A stretch of DNA of 64,000 nt. It comes from Paenibacillus xylanexedens (GTDB lineage Bacteria; Bacillota; Bacilli; Paenibacillales; Paenibacillaceae). The DNA is taken from contig NZ_CP018620.1 in the NCBI RefSeq assembly GCF_001908275.1, forward strand, positions 3,224,001 through 3,288,000, given 5' to 3'. The translations under genes and the position numbers were made by a program. The notes beneath the pieces were generated by a model that saw only the letters and a list, made by a program, of their open reading frames with translations, was not told where the DNA came from and searched no databases. This document shows, one piece after another, positions 18,199-27,210 of this stretch. Numbering within the stretch: position 1 is the first letter of the stretch; every line of letters begins with the position of its first letter.

Positions 18199-19117
18199 AC
18201 ACCTGTACCAGGGCAGACTCCATTCCTACGTTCTCATAGAACATTTTGCGATACTGTGAAGGTGTAGTAGCTTTATGCTTTTTAAATGTAGTGATGAAGT
18301 AGCTTAGATGCTCGAAACCCACATCCATGGCGATATCTACAATTTTGTGATCTGTATTCTCAAGCTGAACGCAAGCTTGTTGAACGCGGTAATAGTTAAT
18401 GTAATCAACCGGAGTTTTCTGCACCATCTGTTTGAAGAAACGGCAGAAGTGTCCTTCGCTCATATTGGCTTCATCGGCCAGTTCTTTCAGCTTTAATGGT
18501 TCAGGATAACGTTTGTGAATATAACTGAGCACGGATTTCAGGCGCTCTACCTTGTCATGACTCCCTGTAGCTACAGTGCCTTTGAGCGGAGCAGGTCTCA
18601 TATGTTCGAACATGCGGGCAAATATGAGGTACAGGTACGCTTTTGTTGACATTTCACACGTTTCGGTTCGGGTAGCATGGTCCGCAAATATACGTTTCAG
18701 GAGATCCAGAATTTCTTGTCCCCAATCCTCATCTGCCTTGATATGACTGGGGGGAATCACCGTTTTGCGTACCAGTGGACCGATGAATTTCTCTTGGACC
18801 GTATCGAAGGTACGGCTGCCAAGCAGTTCGGGATTAAATACAATGGAAGAGAATACGCAGGGCACATCGCCCTTCAGATACCCCGCATGAATCTCACCTC
18901 GATTGATGAAGATCGCTTCTCCAGCTTGAACCTCAACAGTGTTCATATCAATCTGAAAGACGGCGCAGCCATGGGTCACCATGGTGAACTCCATCTCATC
19001 ATGCCAATGGCAATCCAGAATGCTATCCCCGTTCAGTTGTTGAATATCCGGGTACACACTGACTGGATACATGGCATTGCCGTGAATCCGGTCTTCCCGT
19101 AATCGTTCACGTTCCAT
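18197..19117 (-). CDS. AraC family regulator with cupin sensor, next to the alpha-xylosidase
   Basis: 306 residues. The N-terminal half is a cupin-like sugar-sensing domain (CHWHDEMEFTMVTHG, then AGEAIFINRGEIHAG). The C-terminal ~100 residues are the AraC double HTH (LKELADEANMSEGHFCRFFK and a final GFEHLSYFITTFKKHKATTPSQYRK). GGAGA lies upstream of the ATG on the minus strand. It is transcribed divergently from the GH31 gene and shares a 172-nt promoter region with it. It most likely activates that gene when a xyloside is present. The inducer is unknown. Confidence 0.9.
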   Translation of the reverse strand: MERERLREDRIHGNAMYPVSVYPDIQQLNGDSILDCHWHDEMEFTMVTHGCAVFQIDMNTVEVQAGEAIFINRGEIHAGYLKGDVPCVFSSIVFNPELLGSRTFDTVQEKFIGPLVRKTVIPPSHIKADEDWGQEILDLLKRIFADHATRTETCEMSTKAYLYLIFARMFEHMRPAPLKGTVATGSHDKVERLKSVLSYIHKRYPEPLKLKELADEANMSEGHFCRFFKQMVQKTPVDYINYYRVQQACVQLENTDHKIVDIAMDVGFEHLSYFITTFKKHKATTPSQYRKMFYENVGMESALVQV

Positions 19118-19145
19118 ATCAGATTCTCCTTTTGTATCATTATTA

Positions 19146-19160
19146 ATGTAATCGTTTCCA
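19146..19160 (+). promoter_or_regulatory. CcpA catabolite-repression (cre) site
   Basis: ATGTAATCGTTTCCA matches every position of the Gram-positive cre consensus WTGNAANCGNWNNCW. It sits 29-43 nt upstream of the AraC gene start, where it could repress the regulator, and 130 nt before the GH31 gene. Glucose repression of the xyloside module is the likely effect. Confidence 0.7.
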
Positions 19161-19198
19161 TAGATTGGTGGTGATGCTCAAGAATCGGATAGTTATTA

Positions 19199-19226
19199 TC
19201 AAAATCGTGATATATTTGGTCAAAAT
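19199..19226 (+). promoter_or_regulatory. Tandem AraC-type half-sites upstream of the GH31 gene
   Basis: Two copies of TCAAAAT (19199-19205 and 19220-19226) are spaced exactly 21 bp, two helical turns, the arrangement that AraC family proteins bind. A perfect TATAAT follows at 19261-19266 with no good -35 box, consistent with an activated promoter. Confidence 0.5.
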
Positions 19227-19289
19227 AAGAGAAGAAATTCGTTATTAATATCAATATTATTATAATATAACCAAAGGGGGAAAGAAAAC

Positions 19290-21608
19290 ATGAAATTTAC
19301 TGATGGATTCTGGATGACTCGTGAAGGGTACCAAATTCAAAACCCGACTGACATTCGTGATATTGTGCAAAAAGACAATGCTGTGACCGTATATGCGGCA
19401 ACTAAATATATTCGTACCAAAGGCGACACATTGAACGGTACATTGCTGAAAGCAACGTACAGCTCACCTATGCCTAACGTTATCCGTGTAACCTTGAATC
19501 ATCATAAAGGCGGCGTGAAAAAAGGGCCTGTTTTTGAGCTTAACACGCAAGATGTAAACGTTGACATCTCAAAAAATGAACAAGGTGCTGTTTTGAAAAG
19601 CGGCAACCTGGAAGTTCAAATCGACAAAACAAACGGTTGGGACGTTAGCTTCCTATATGGAGGAAAACGCATTACAGGTAGCGGTCAAAGAGCGGCTGGT
19701 TATATTACAGGTCCAAGCAAGGAAGCGTACTTCCGCGAGCAGCTTGATCTCGGTATTGGTGAATACGTTTACGGACTCGGGGAGCGCTTCACACCGTTTG
19801 TTAAGAATGGCCAAATCGTCGATACCTGGAATGAGGACGGCGGTACAAGCAGTGAACAGTCCTATAAGAACATTCCATTCTACCTGTCCAATAAAGGATA
19901 TGGTGTATTTGTAAACCATCCTGAACGCGTATCATACGAGATTGCATCTGAGAATGTATCAAAAGTGCAGTTCAGCGTAGAAGGAGAGACTCTGGAATAC
20001 TTCATTATCGGCGGTGACAATCCTAAAGATGTACTTGATAATTATACGAAATTAACAGGTAAACCAGCGCTTCCACCGGCATGGACTTTTGGTCTGTGGC
20101 TGACAACTTCATTCACAACGGATTATGATGAAGCAACGGTTAACCATTTCGTAGATGGCATGGCTGAACGTGATCTTCCGCTGTCAGTATTCCATTTTGA
20201 CTGCTTCTGGATGAAGGAATACCAATGGTCTGATTTCGTATGGGATGAAGCGATGTTCCCGGATCCGGAAGGCATGCTTGCACGTCTGAAAGAGAAGGGT
20301 CTTAAAATCTGTGCTTGGATCAATCCATATATTGCAGAAAAATCCTACTTATTCGATGAAGGTATGGAGAACGGTTATCTGGTGAAAACAGCCGATGGTA
20401 GCGTATGGCAATGGGATATGTGGCAAGCAGGTATGGCTCTGGTTGACTTCACGAATCCGGATGCTGTGAACTGGTATAAGAGCAAGCTGGAAGTCCTGCT
20501 GGATCAAGGTGTAGATTCCTTCAAGACCGACTTCGGCGAAAGAATTCCGACAGATGTTGTGTACTTCGATGGTTCTGATCCGGTTAAAATGCACAACTAT
20601 TATACACAGCTCTATAACAAAGCTGTATTTGAATTGCTTGAAGAGAAAATTGGCAAAAACGAAGCTGCCCTGTTTGCACGCTCTGCAACAGCAGGTGGTC
20701 AACAGTTCCCTGTTCACTGGGGCGGTGACTGCTCTTCCACGTATGAATCCATGGCTGAATCACTTCGCGGTGGCCTCTCGCTCGGACTTTCCGGTTTCGG
20801 ATTCTGGAGCCATGATATCAGTGGTTTTGAAAGCACAGCGAGCCCTGACGTCTACAAACGCTGGGTACAATTCGGACTGTTATCTTCACACAGTCGCCTG
20901 CACGGAAGCACTTCGTATCGTGTGCCTTGGTTGTTTGACGAGGAATCCGTGGACGTTGTTCGAGACTTTACCAAACTCAAAATCAGCCTGATGCCGTACC
21001 TGTACAATTCTGCGGTAGAGTCAACGGTAAAAGGTATTCCGATGATGCGCGCTATGCTGCTGGACTTCCCAGAGGACCCAACAACATACAGCTTGGATAC
21101 GCAATATATGTTTGGTGACTCGATTCTGGTGGCTCCAATCTTCAACAAGGAAGGTGATGTGCGTTATTACCTGCCTGAAGGAACTTGGACGAACTATCTG
21201 ACAGGAGCGAAAGTACAAGGTGGACGCTGGATCAGTGAAAACCATGACTTCAAAACACTGCCAATGATGATTAAGCCAAACAGTCTGATCGCTGTGGGTG
21301 CGGTGGATAGCAAACCGGATTACGACTTTGCAAATGATGTGTCCTTGCACTTGTTCGAACTGGCTGATGGTCAAACGGCTCAAGCTGTCGTTGTGAACCA
21401 AGCGGCTGAACAGGAGCTGACGGTTAACGTTACACGTAATGGATCAGTGCTGGACGTTCGTGCTGAAGGTGCAGGCAAACCATGGAACTTGGTGCTTCGC
21501 GGCATTGAGAGTGTATCCAGCGTTGAAGGTGGTTCCCAAGTGTCTGGTGCAAATGGTGTTGTTGTTACGGCAGCAACAGGCGCAAGCTCGCTTACAATCC
21601 AACTGTAA
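19290..21608 (+). CDS. yicI: GH31 alpha-xylosidase (YicI type)
   Basis: 772 residues, the same length as Escherichia coli YicI. The YicI-specific segment FHFDCFWMKEYQW (~301-313) separates alpha-xylosidases from alpha-glucosidases. The nucleophile is D414 in KTDFGE and the acid/base is D480 in HWGGDCSSTY. There is no signal peptide, so it removes alpha-1,6-linked xylose from imported isoprimeverose or xyloglucan oligosaccharides in the cytoplasm. AAAGGGGGAAAG precedes the ATG. It is the first gene of a unit containing a phosphotransferase and a GH3 enzyme, and it is probably activated by the divergent AraC protein and repressed by CcpA. Confidence 0.95.
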   Translation: MKFTDGFWMTREGYQIQNPTDIRDIVQKDNAVTVYAATKYIRTKGDTLNGTLLKATYSSPMPNVIRVTLNHHKGGVKKGPVFELNTQDVNVDISKNEQGAVLKSGNLEVQIDKTNGWDVSFLYGGKRITGSGQRAAGYITGPSKEAYFREQLDLGIGEYVYGLGERFTPFVKNGQIVDTWNEDGGTSSEQSYKNIPFYLSNKGYGVFVNHPERVSYEIASENVSKVQFSVEGETLEYFIIGGDNPKDVLDNYTKLTGKPALPPAWTFGLWLTTSFTTDYDEATVNHFVDGMAERDLPLSVFHFDCFWMKEYQWSDFVWDEAMFPDPEGMLARLKEKGLKICAWINPYIAEKSYLFDEGMENGYLVKTADGSVWQWDMWQAGMALVDFTNPDAVNWYKSKLEVLLDQGVDSFKTDFGERIPTDVVYFDGSDPVKMHNYYTQLYNKAVFELLEEKIGKNEAALFARSATAGGQQFPVHWGGDCSSTYESMAESLRGGLSLGLSGFGFWSHDISGFESTASPDVYKRWVQFGLLSSHSRLHGSTSYRVPWLFDEESVDVVRDFTKLKISLMPYLYNSAVESTVKGIPMMRAMLLDFPEDPTTYSLDTQYMFGDSILVAPIFNKEGDVRYYLPEGTWTNYLTGAKVQGGRWISENHDFKTLPMMIKPNSLIAVGAVDSKPDYDFANDVSLHLFELADGQTAQAVVVNQAAEQELTVNVTRNGSVLDVRAEGAGKPWNLVLRGIESVSSVEGGSQVSGANGVVVTAATGASSLTIQL

Positions 21609-21629
21609 AATGATATAGTACAAGAAAAG

Positions 21630-21656
21630 GACGGTGCCGAAAGGTGCCGTCTGTTT
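21630..21656 (+). terminator. Hairpin between GH31 and the phosphotransferase (weak terminator or processing site)
   Basis: A 9-bp stem GACGGTGCC / GGTGCCGTC (two G-U pairs) closed by a GAAA tetraloop. The following TGTTTGTC is a poor T-tract, so read-through to the next genes is likely. Confidence 0.45.
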
Positions 21657-21683
21657 GTCTACGATGATAGGAGATTGAATGAA

Positions 21684-22694
21684 ATGAGTACAATGAATTC
21701 CGGTTTGCACTGCACGATATCAGCAGAGATGCTGCATCAACTGGTAGAGATTAATTTTGGAAGCGATACCAAAGTGAAGCAGTTTGGTCTCCTGCAAGGT
21801 GGACTTTTTAATACAACCTATCGGATTCACCTTGAACATACATCCTATACGGATGTGATTTTACGTTTGGCTCCAGAGCGGGGTGAGATGACGGCTGGTT
21901 CTGCGAGTGATCCCCTATTTTCGTTTGAACGTACGATGATGGCGGCTGAACCGATTGTGTATGAATATTACCGTAACGCAGGCATTCCTGCTCCCAACAT
22001 TATCGCTTGTGATGACAGCGGATCGATCATTCCAAGAACGTACATGTTTATGGAGTTTATCCCGAGTAAGCAGCTGGATCACGCATCGATTTCAGATATA
22101 GACAAAGAGCGATTGTACCATCAGCTTGGCGCCTATACCGCCATCATGCATCAGATCGAGGGTACATCGTTTGGTTGGCCGCAGGGGGATGGGACGATTA
22201 AAGGATCGGATCAATGGTCCGAGGTGCTGCACTCTTTTGCAGAAGAAACGGCACTTAAAGCGGCACAAGTCAATTATATGTCAGGTGTGGGAGAAGATAT
22301 CGTTGCTATTTTCATCAAAAATGAAGACTTATTTGATCAAGTGACCCGTCCGGTACTCGTTCATAATGACCTGTGGGAAGCCAACGTGCTTGTTCATGTG
22401 GAAAACGGTGAGCTAAACATTGCGGCCATCATCGACGGAGATCGTTCCATGTTTGCCGACAGGGAGTTTGAAGCCATATTGTCGTCAGAATCAGCGGCTT
22501 TTCATGAAGGATATGATCGTCCACTGGACTCATCCGCTGAAGGACAGGCACGCAGGCTTGCCTATCGAATACTGTCTTCGTATTTTAATGCCTACGTTCA
22601 TGAACATCAGGTTAATCAACCTGAAGATGGTCAGAAGTATCGCCAGCGCACGCTGGATTTACTGCAGCAATGGAAGCAACTTGGACTTAACTAA
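21684..22694 (+). CDS. Aminoglycoside phosphotransferase (APH)-fold kinase
   Basis: Start ATG 21684, ten nt after TAGGAG; a TTG at 21675 is too close to it. 336 residues. It has the APH/choline-kinase fold with GGLFNTTYRI as the nucleotide-binding loop, the catalytic loop VHNDLWEANVLV (Brenner motif HxDxxxxN), and the metal-binding IIDGDRSMF. The family phosphorylates small hydroxyl compounds, and most chromosomal members have unknown substrates. It lies between the GH31 and GH3 genes with only 19 nt to GH3, so a sugar or sugar-derived substrate is possible, but that is inference. Nothing shows that it confers antibiotic resistance. Confidence 0.85.
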   Translation: MSTMNSGLHCTISAEMLHQLVEINFGSDTKVKQFGLLQGGLFNTTYRIHLEHTSYTDVILRLAPERGEMTAGSASDPLFSFERTMMAAEPIVYEYYRNAGIPAPNIIACDDSGSIIPRTYMFMEFIPSKQLDHASISDIDKERLYHQLGAYTAIMHQIEGTSFGWPQGDGTIKGSDQWSEVLHSFAEETALKAAQVNYMSGVGEDIVAIFIKNEDLFDQVTRPVLVHNDLWEANVLVHVENGELNIAAIIDGDRSMFADREFEAILSSESAAFHEGYDRPLDSSAEGQARRLAYRILSSYFNAYVHEHQVNQPEDGQKYRQRTLDLLQQWKQLGLN

Positions 22695-22713
22695 TTCGCA
22701 GGGGGAATGAAGG

Positions 22714-25665
22714 ATGAAGGAGTATCATCAATACCCGATGTGGGACGCGTCACTTTCACTTGAGGAAAGGTTGGATGACCTGATTGCACGATTGACAACG
22801 GAGGAGAAGATCCAACTAATTCCTACACGCGAAGCAGCTGTACCAAGACTGGGCATTCCAGCCTACAACGTTGGGGGCGAAGCTGCCCACGGGGTTGCAT
22901 GGAAAGGGGAGGCAACGGTATTTCCACAACCGCTCGGTCTATCCAGTACCTGGAATACAAGTCTCATGCGGGAGATTGGTTCAGTCATTGGCGATGAAGC
23001 GAGGGCATACCATCACCGTAATCCTGAGGTTCACGGGTTAACATTGTGGGCACCAACGGTTGATCTGGAACGTGACCCACGCTGGGGCAGAACGGAAGAG
23101 GGATATGGCGAGGATCCGGTCCTCACGGGAGAAATGTCGGCGGCTCTCGTCAAAGGTATGCAGGGGAATGATCCTTTTTATCTGAAAATGGTTGCGACAT
23201 TGAAACACTTTTTTGCCAATAATAATGAGAAAGATCGGCTGAATTGTTCATCCAGCATTGATCCGCGCAATCTGCGGGAATATTATTTGAAAGCATTTGA
23301 GACACCATTTGTGGAAGGTGGAGCCTTGTCCATGATGACAGCTTACAATTCCATCAATGGTACACCTGCCATTGAAAGTCCATATGTGAATGATGTGGTT
23401 AAGGGTGAGTGGTCGATGCCCGGTTTTATTGTATGTGATGGTGGGGATTTGTCCCAGACGGTCGATTATCATGGTTATCACACCAGTCATGCCGAATCAG
23501 CAGCAAGTGCGTTGAAGGCAGGAGTGGATTGTCTTACAGATGAAGTTGATCTTGTTGTATCTGCTCTGGAGGAGGCTCTTGAACAGAATCTGTTGGAAAT
23601 AACTGATTTGGACAGAGCGATCCGCAACATCTTTGGTGTGCGAATGCGACTTGGACAACTCGATCAGTCCGGGCTCAATCCATATGCGTCTATTCCCGAG
23701 TCGGTATTATGTGCACCGGAACATGCCAAACTTAGTTATCGTGCTGCTGCCGAATCGATTGTTTTGCTCCAAAATGATGGATTGCTTCCGTTGCAGCCAG
23801 AAGCGTTGCAGAAAATCAGTGTGATTGGGCCACTTGCGGATGTTGTCTATACCGATTGGTACAGTGGCACACTGCCTTATCGTGTATCCGTCCTCGATGG
23901 ATTGCGCAATCGCCTACCTGAAGCAGACGTGACCTATGTGGATGGGAATGACCGTATTCAGCTGAAGACAACAGACAGTCAGGTTATAACCTTGGGTGTG
24001 GAAGGATCACTCGTCGCTGTACCGGAAGTCAGTGCACCTACAGCCGTCGAATTTGTACATCAGGATTGGGGTTGGGGAAGTCATACGCTGAGAAGTGTGA
24101 ACAATAATCGATACGTTAGCTTAACCGAGCAAGGCATATATCAGGCAAACGCACCGGAGATTGGTGGCTGGTTCGTGAAGGAAGTTGTTCGAATAGATCC
24201 TCTAACGGATGGAAGTAACACCTTGCGGACGTGGAACGGTATTCCTGTTGGACTGAGCGAATATCAGGGACAGTCTGCTGTATCACCACTCCGGCCACAA
24301 GGAGAACAAACTACAGCTACAGGTACAACTCAGGGTAATGTGAGTGCCTCTGGACACGCAAGTCAATCAGCTGGCAATACACAGATACCTTCTGCATTCA
24401 ATATTGATATTGTGAAACGCGGAATACAACAAGCCGTAGAAGCTGCACGTGGCAGTCATGCATCTGTCGTTGTTGTTGGCAACAGCCCATATATCAACGG
24501 CAAAGAAGAAATTGATCGCCCAAGTCTGCTGCTTCCGCCGAGTCAGGTCGAGCTTGTCAAAGCCGTGTGTGAAGCCAATCCCAATACGGTGGTTGTCATT
24601 ATGGGCAGTTATCCATTTGCCTTGCAGGAGTTGAAAGGTATTGCCCGCGCCATCGTTTATATGACACATGCAGGTCAGGAATTGGGGAACGCGCTTGCGG
24701 ATGTGCTGTTAGGTCATTATGCCCCGGCAGGCAGATTAAACATGACATGGTATGAAGATGAATCACAGCTTCCTGACATGATGGATTATGACATCATTCA
24801 GAATGGCATGACCTATATGTATCATGAAGGACCAGTTCAATATGCATTTGGTCATGGTCTGACCTATCCGGAATTCGAATATGAAGCGATTCGTGTAAGT
24901 CGAAGTGCTTCGGCGGAAGCCACCACCACAGATCAATTGAAGATTGAGGTGGAGGTACACAATACAGGTGAACGTGACAGTGATGAAGTCGTACAGATCT
25001 ATGGATCTTCATATACCTCCCGAGTGAAACGTGCTCAGAAGCAACTGCTTGCTTTCCGTCGTGTTCATGTCAAAGCAGGGACGTGTGTTACGATAAGTTT
25101 CGAAGTTCCTGTTCAGAAGCTGGCGCTATGGGATGTTACCCGAGATCGATACTGCCTGGAGACAGCGACCTGGTCCATCCTGGCAGGGCGTTCTTCCACA
25201 GATATACGTCAGTCGGCTGATATTAAAATTGAAGGTGAGACGATTCCTGATCGTCCGCTGCACTTGCTTACCTTTGCGGAGAATTACGATGCTTGTGCAG
25301 GTGTTCTACTGGATGAATGTCTGGAAGGACGTTCGGCAATTCGGGCAATCACTCCGGAGGAACCTTTATATCGAGAGGAGCAGTCGTCTTGGATCGCTTT
25401 CAACCATAATGCTGTTCAAGAAGTACAAGGATTTGAAGCCAGAGTGGCAGCTTTTGGGGAAGAGGGCAGACTGGAGATTCGTTCCGGAGGACTGGAGGGC
25501 AAACTGCTCGGTGTGTGTGAAGTTTCTGGACCTGGAGGCAGTGTGAATGGGAAAGATATCAAGTGGACAACAGTTCAGTGTTCGCTAGAGGCCCCACATA
25601 AGGTGAATGAGCTATATATTGTCTTCAAAGGTGGAGCAGCGTTACGGCACTTTAGATTGTTGTAG
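22714..25665 (+). CDS. GH3 beta-glucosidase/beta-xylosidase with an inserted domain
   Basis: 983 residues, no signal peptide, GGGGGAATGAAGG before the ATG. The N-terminal GH3 barrel carries LGIPAYNVGGEAAHG, DPRWGRTEEGYGEDP, KHFFANNNE and the nucleophile D242 in FIVCDGGDLS. The C-terminal GH3 sandwich (SIVLLQNDGLLPL, later GNSPYINGKEE) is split by roughly 130 extra residues (about 405-560): a beta-rich, fascin-like looking stretch followed by a Thr/Ser/Gly/Gln-rich linker. A fibronectin-like domain comes after (VEVHNTGERDSDEVVQIY). The position next to an alpha-xylosidase suggests cytoplasmic breakdown of xyloglucan or xylan oligosaccharides. Family is certain; beta-glucosidase versus beta-xylosidase is not decided by sequence reading. 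Confidence 0.9.
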   Translation: MKEYHQYPMWDASLSLEERLDDLIARLTTEEKIQLIPTREAAVPRLGIPAYNVGGEAAHGVAWKGEATVFPQPLGLSSTWNTSLMREIGSVIGDEARAYHHRNPEVHGLTLWAPTVDLERDPRWGRTEEGYGEDPVLTGEMSAALVKGMQGNDPFYLKMVATLKHFFANNNEKDRLNCSSSIDPRNLREYYLKAFETPFVEGGALSMMTAYNSINGTPAIESPYVNDVVKGEWSMPGFIVCDGGDLSQTVDYHGYHTSHAESAASALKAGVDCLTDEVDLVVSALEEALEQNLLEITDLDRAIRNIFGVRMRLGQLDQSGLNPYASIPESVLCAPEHAKLSYRAAAESIVLLQNDGLLPLQPEALQKISVIGPLADVVYTDWYSGTLPYRVSVLDGLRNRLPEADVTYVDGNDRIQLKTTDSQVITLGVEGSLVAVPEVSAPTAVEFVHQDWGWGSHTLRSVNNNRYVSLTEQGIYQANAPEIGGWFVKEVVRIDPLTDGSNTLRTWNGIPVGLSEYQGQSAVSPLRPQGEQTTATGTTQGNVSASGHASQSAGNTQIPSAFNIDIVKRGIQQAVEAARGSHASVVVVGNSPYINGKEEIDRPSLLLPPSQVELVKAVCEANPNTVVVIMGSYPFALQELKGIARAIVYMTHAGQELGNALADVLLGHYAPAGRLNMTWYEDESQLPDMMDYDIIQNGMTYMYHEGPVQYAFGHGLTYPEFEYEAIRVSRSASAEATTTDQLKIEVEVHNTGERDSDEVVQIYGSSYTSRVKRAQKQLLAFRRVHVKAGTCVTISFEVPVQKLALWDVTRDRYCLETATWSILAGRSSTDIRQSADIKIEGETIPDRPLHLLTFAENYDACAGVLLDECLEGRSAIRAITPEEPLYREEQSSWIAFNHNAVQEVQGFEARVAAFGEEGRLEIRSGGLEGKLLGVCEVSGPGGSVNGKDIKWTTVQCSLEAPHKVNELYIVFKGGAALRHFRLL

Positions 25666-25747
25666 TTGTAGCATGTCCTGAATAATCAACCTCCGAAACA
25701 AGCACAATAATGCTGTTGTGTGTAGAATCTGTAAAGGTGGTTGTGGT

Positions 25748-27049
25748 ATGAACGATAAAAAGTGGGACCTCGTCGCACTTGCTTCCATCCCTTTAATTAT
25801 GACCTTGGGTAATTCCATGCTAATACCAATCCTGCCACAGATTGAACGTGAGTTGAAGGTATCTGCATTTAAGGTCAGTATGCTCATTACAGTCTACGCT
25901 GTAGTTGCCATCCTGCTTATTCCTCTTGCAGGGTACTTGTCGGATCGTTTTGGCAGAAAAGCAGTTATCATTCCCAGCCTCGTTATAGCAGCCGTCGGAG
26001 GTGCTGTCGCTGGTGTGGCAGCATGGATGCTGAACGGAAACATAGCCTACTGGACCATTCTAGGTGGCAGGTTATTGCAGGGAATAGGTGCTGCCGGGGC
26101 ATTTCCTATTGTTATCCCACTGGTTGGGGACATGTTTAATGATGAGAATGAAGTAAGCAAAAGTCTGGGTATCATTGAGACCTCTAATACGTTTGGTAAA
26201 GTCATAAGTCCGATTCTGGGTGCAGCGCTGGCAGTCTGGTTGTGGTATGCGCCATTCATGGCTATTCCTATTCTTTGCGTGCTTTCGCTGGTTCTTGTTA
26301 TTTTCCTGGTGAAGACTCCACGGAAAAAAGAAAAGCCTCCCACCTTTCCTGAATTTGTAGCATCCATTCGTGACGTATTAAAAGAAAAGGGACGCTGGTT
26401 GTATGCGTTGTTTGCAATCGGCGGTATTTGCATGTTTGTCATCTTTGGTGTGTTATATTATCTATCCGAGACGCTGGAGAGCGAATTTGCCCTGAAAGGT
26501 GTACTTAAAGGACTTGTCCTTGCGATTCCGCTGGCAGCGTTATGCTTGTCTTCTTTCCTGGCAGGGAAGTGGATTGGGAAGAACAAAACGCGAATGAAAT
26601 GGCTTGGCTTCGCAGGACTTGCGCTTCTGACGGTATCCCTTGGCGTTATAGGTTTATTCGATAATATCTATGTTGTAGTAGGTCTTTTCACATTGGGAAG
26701 TGCCGGAATAGGTGCAACGTTACCATGTCTGGATGCTTTGATTACAGAAGGCGTGGACAAAAAACAGCGGGGCACAATCACGGCTCTGTTCAGCAGCATG
26801 CGATTCATTGGGGTATCTCTCGGTCCACCTGTCGTTTCTTTGTTGATCGGTTCTCATCATTTCCTGCTTTTTGGTGTGCTCGCTGCGTCTGGCGCAGTGG
26901 GCGGATTGCTCACCTTATTCGCAGTTAAGCCGGATAAGGGAGATCAACCTACTTCAGGAAGCAAGCAGAAACAGGATGAAACATCTATGGATGTGATCGA
27001 GACGAGTAGAAGGTATGCTCCCATAGGTCGCAAGAAAAGTCCATTTTAG
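25748..27049 (+). CDS. MFS transporter, multidrug-efflux type
   Basis: I choose ATG 25748, preceded at seven nt by AAAGGTGG; this gives 433 residues. Twelve membrane helices are apparent. The MFS signature between helices 2 and 3 (GYLSDRFGRKAV) and a drug-transporter-like GGRLLQGIGAAGAFP in helix 4-5 are present. The C-terminus is a polar tail rich in Lys, Gln and Ser. It resembles Bacillus proton-driven drug exporters (Bmr/Blt type), but the substrate cannot be read from sequence. It follows GH3 by about 80 nt and converges on another MFS gene, with a shared terminator. Confidence 0.85.
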   Translation: MNDKKWDLVALASIPLIMTLGNSMLIPILPQIERELKVSAFKVSMLITVYAVVAILLIPLAGYLSDRFGRKAVIIPSLVIAAVGGAVAGVAAWMLNGNIAYWTILGGRLLQGIGAAGAFPIVIPLVGDMFNDENEVSKSLGIIETSNTFGKVISPILGAALAVWLWYAPFMAIPILCVLSLVLVIFLVKTPRKKEKPPTFPEFVASIRDVLKEKGRWLYALFAIGGICMFVIFGVLYYLSETLESEFALKGVLKGLVLAIPLAALCLSSFLAGKWIGKNKTRMKWLGFAGLALLTVSLGVIGLFDNIYVVVGLFTLGSAGIGATLPCLDALITEGVDKKQRGTITALFSSMRFIGVSLGPPVVSLLIGSHHFLLFGVLAASGAVGGLLTLFAVKPDKGDQPTSGSKQKQDETSMDVIETSRRYAPIGRKKSPF

Positions 27050-27121
27050 ATAGACGGTGCTGTACACTGCGTTCATTTCCATACTGTCTTAAGTTTAACA
27101 TTCAGATCTGTTCCAATAAAA

Positions 27122-27178
27122 AAACGCGTTTACGCCTAAGAAAGCGGATGAATTTGCTTTCTCGGTGTAAACGCGTTT
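27122..27178. terminator. Long bidirectional terminator between the two MFS genes
   Basis: AAACGCGTTTAC pairs with GTAAACGCGTTT, and inside it GAAAGC pairs with GCTTTC. On the minus strand it is followed by TTTTTTTATTG, a strong T-tract for the operon ending at 27211; on the plus strand by CTCGTTTCT. Confidence 0.85.
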
Positions 27179-27210
27179 CTCGTTTCTATGAGCAGAATGA
27201 CCTTAACCAA

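Noticed and set aside
21684..22694. Aminoglycoside resistance gene
   Set aside because: The fold is shared by many metabolic kinases. The neighbours are glycosidases and there is no mobile-element context.
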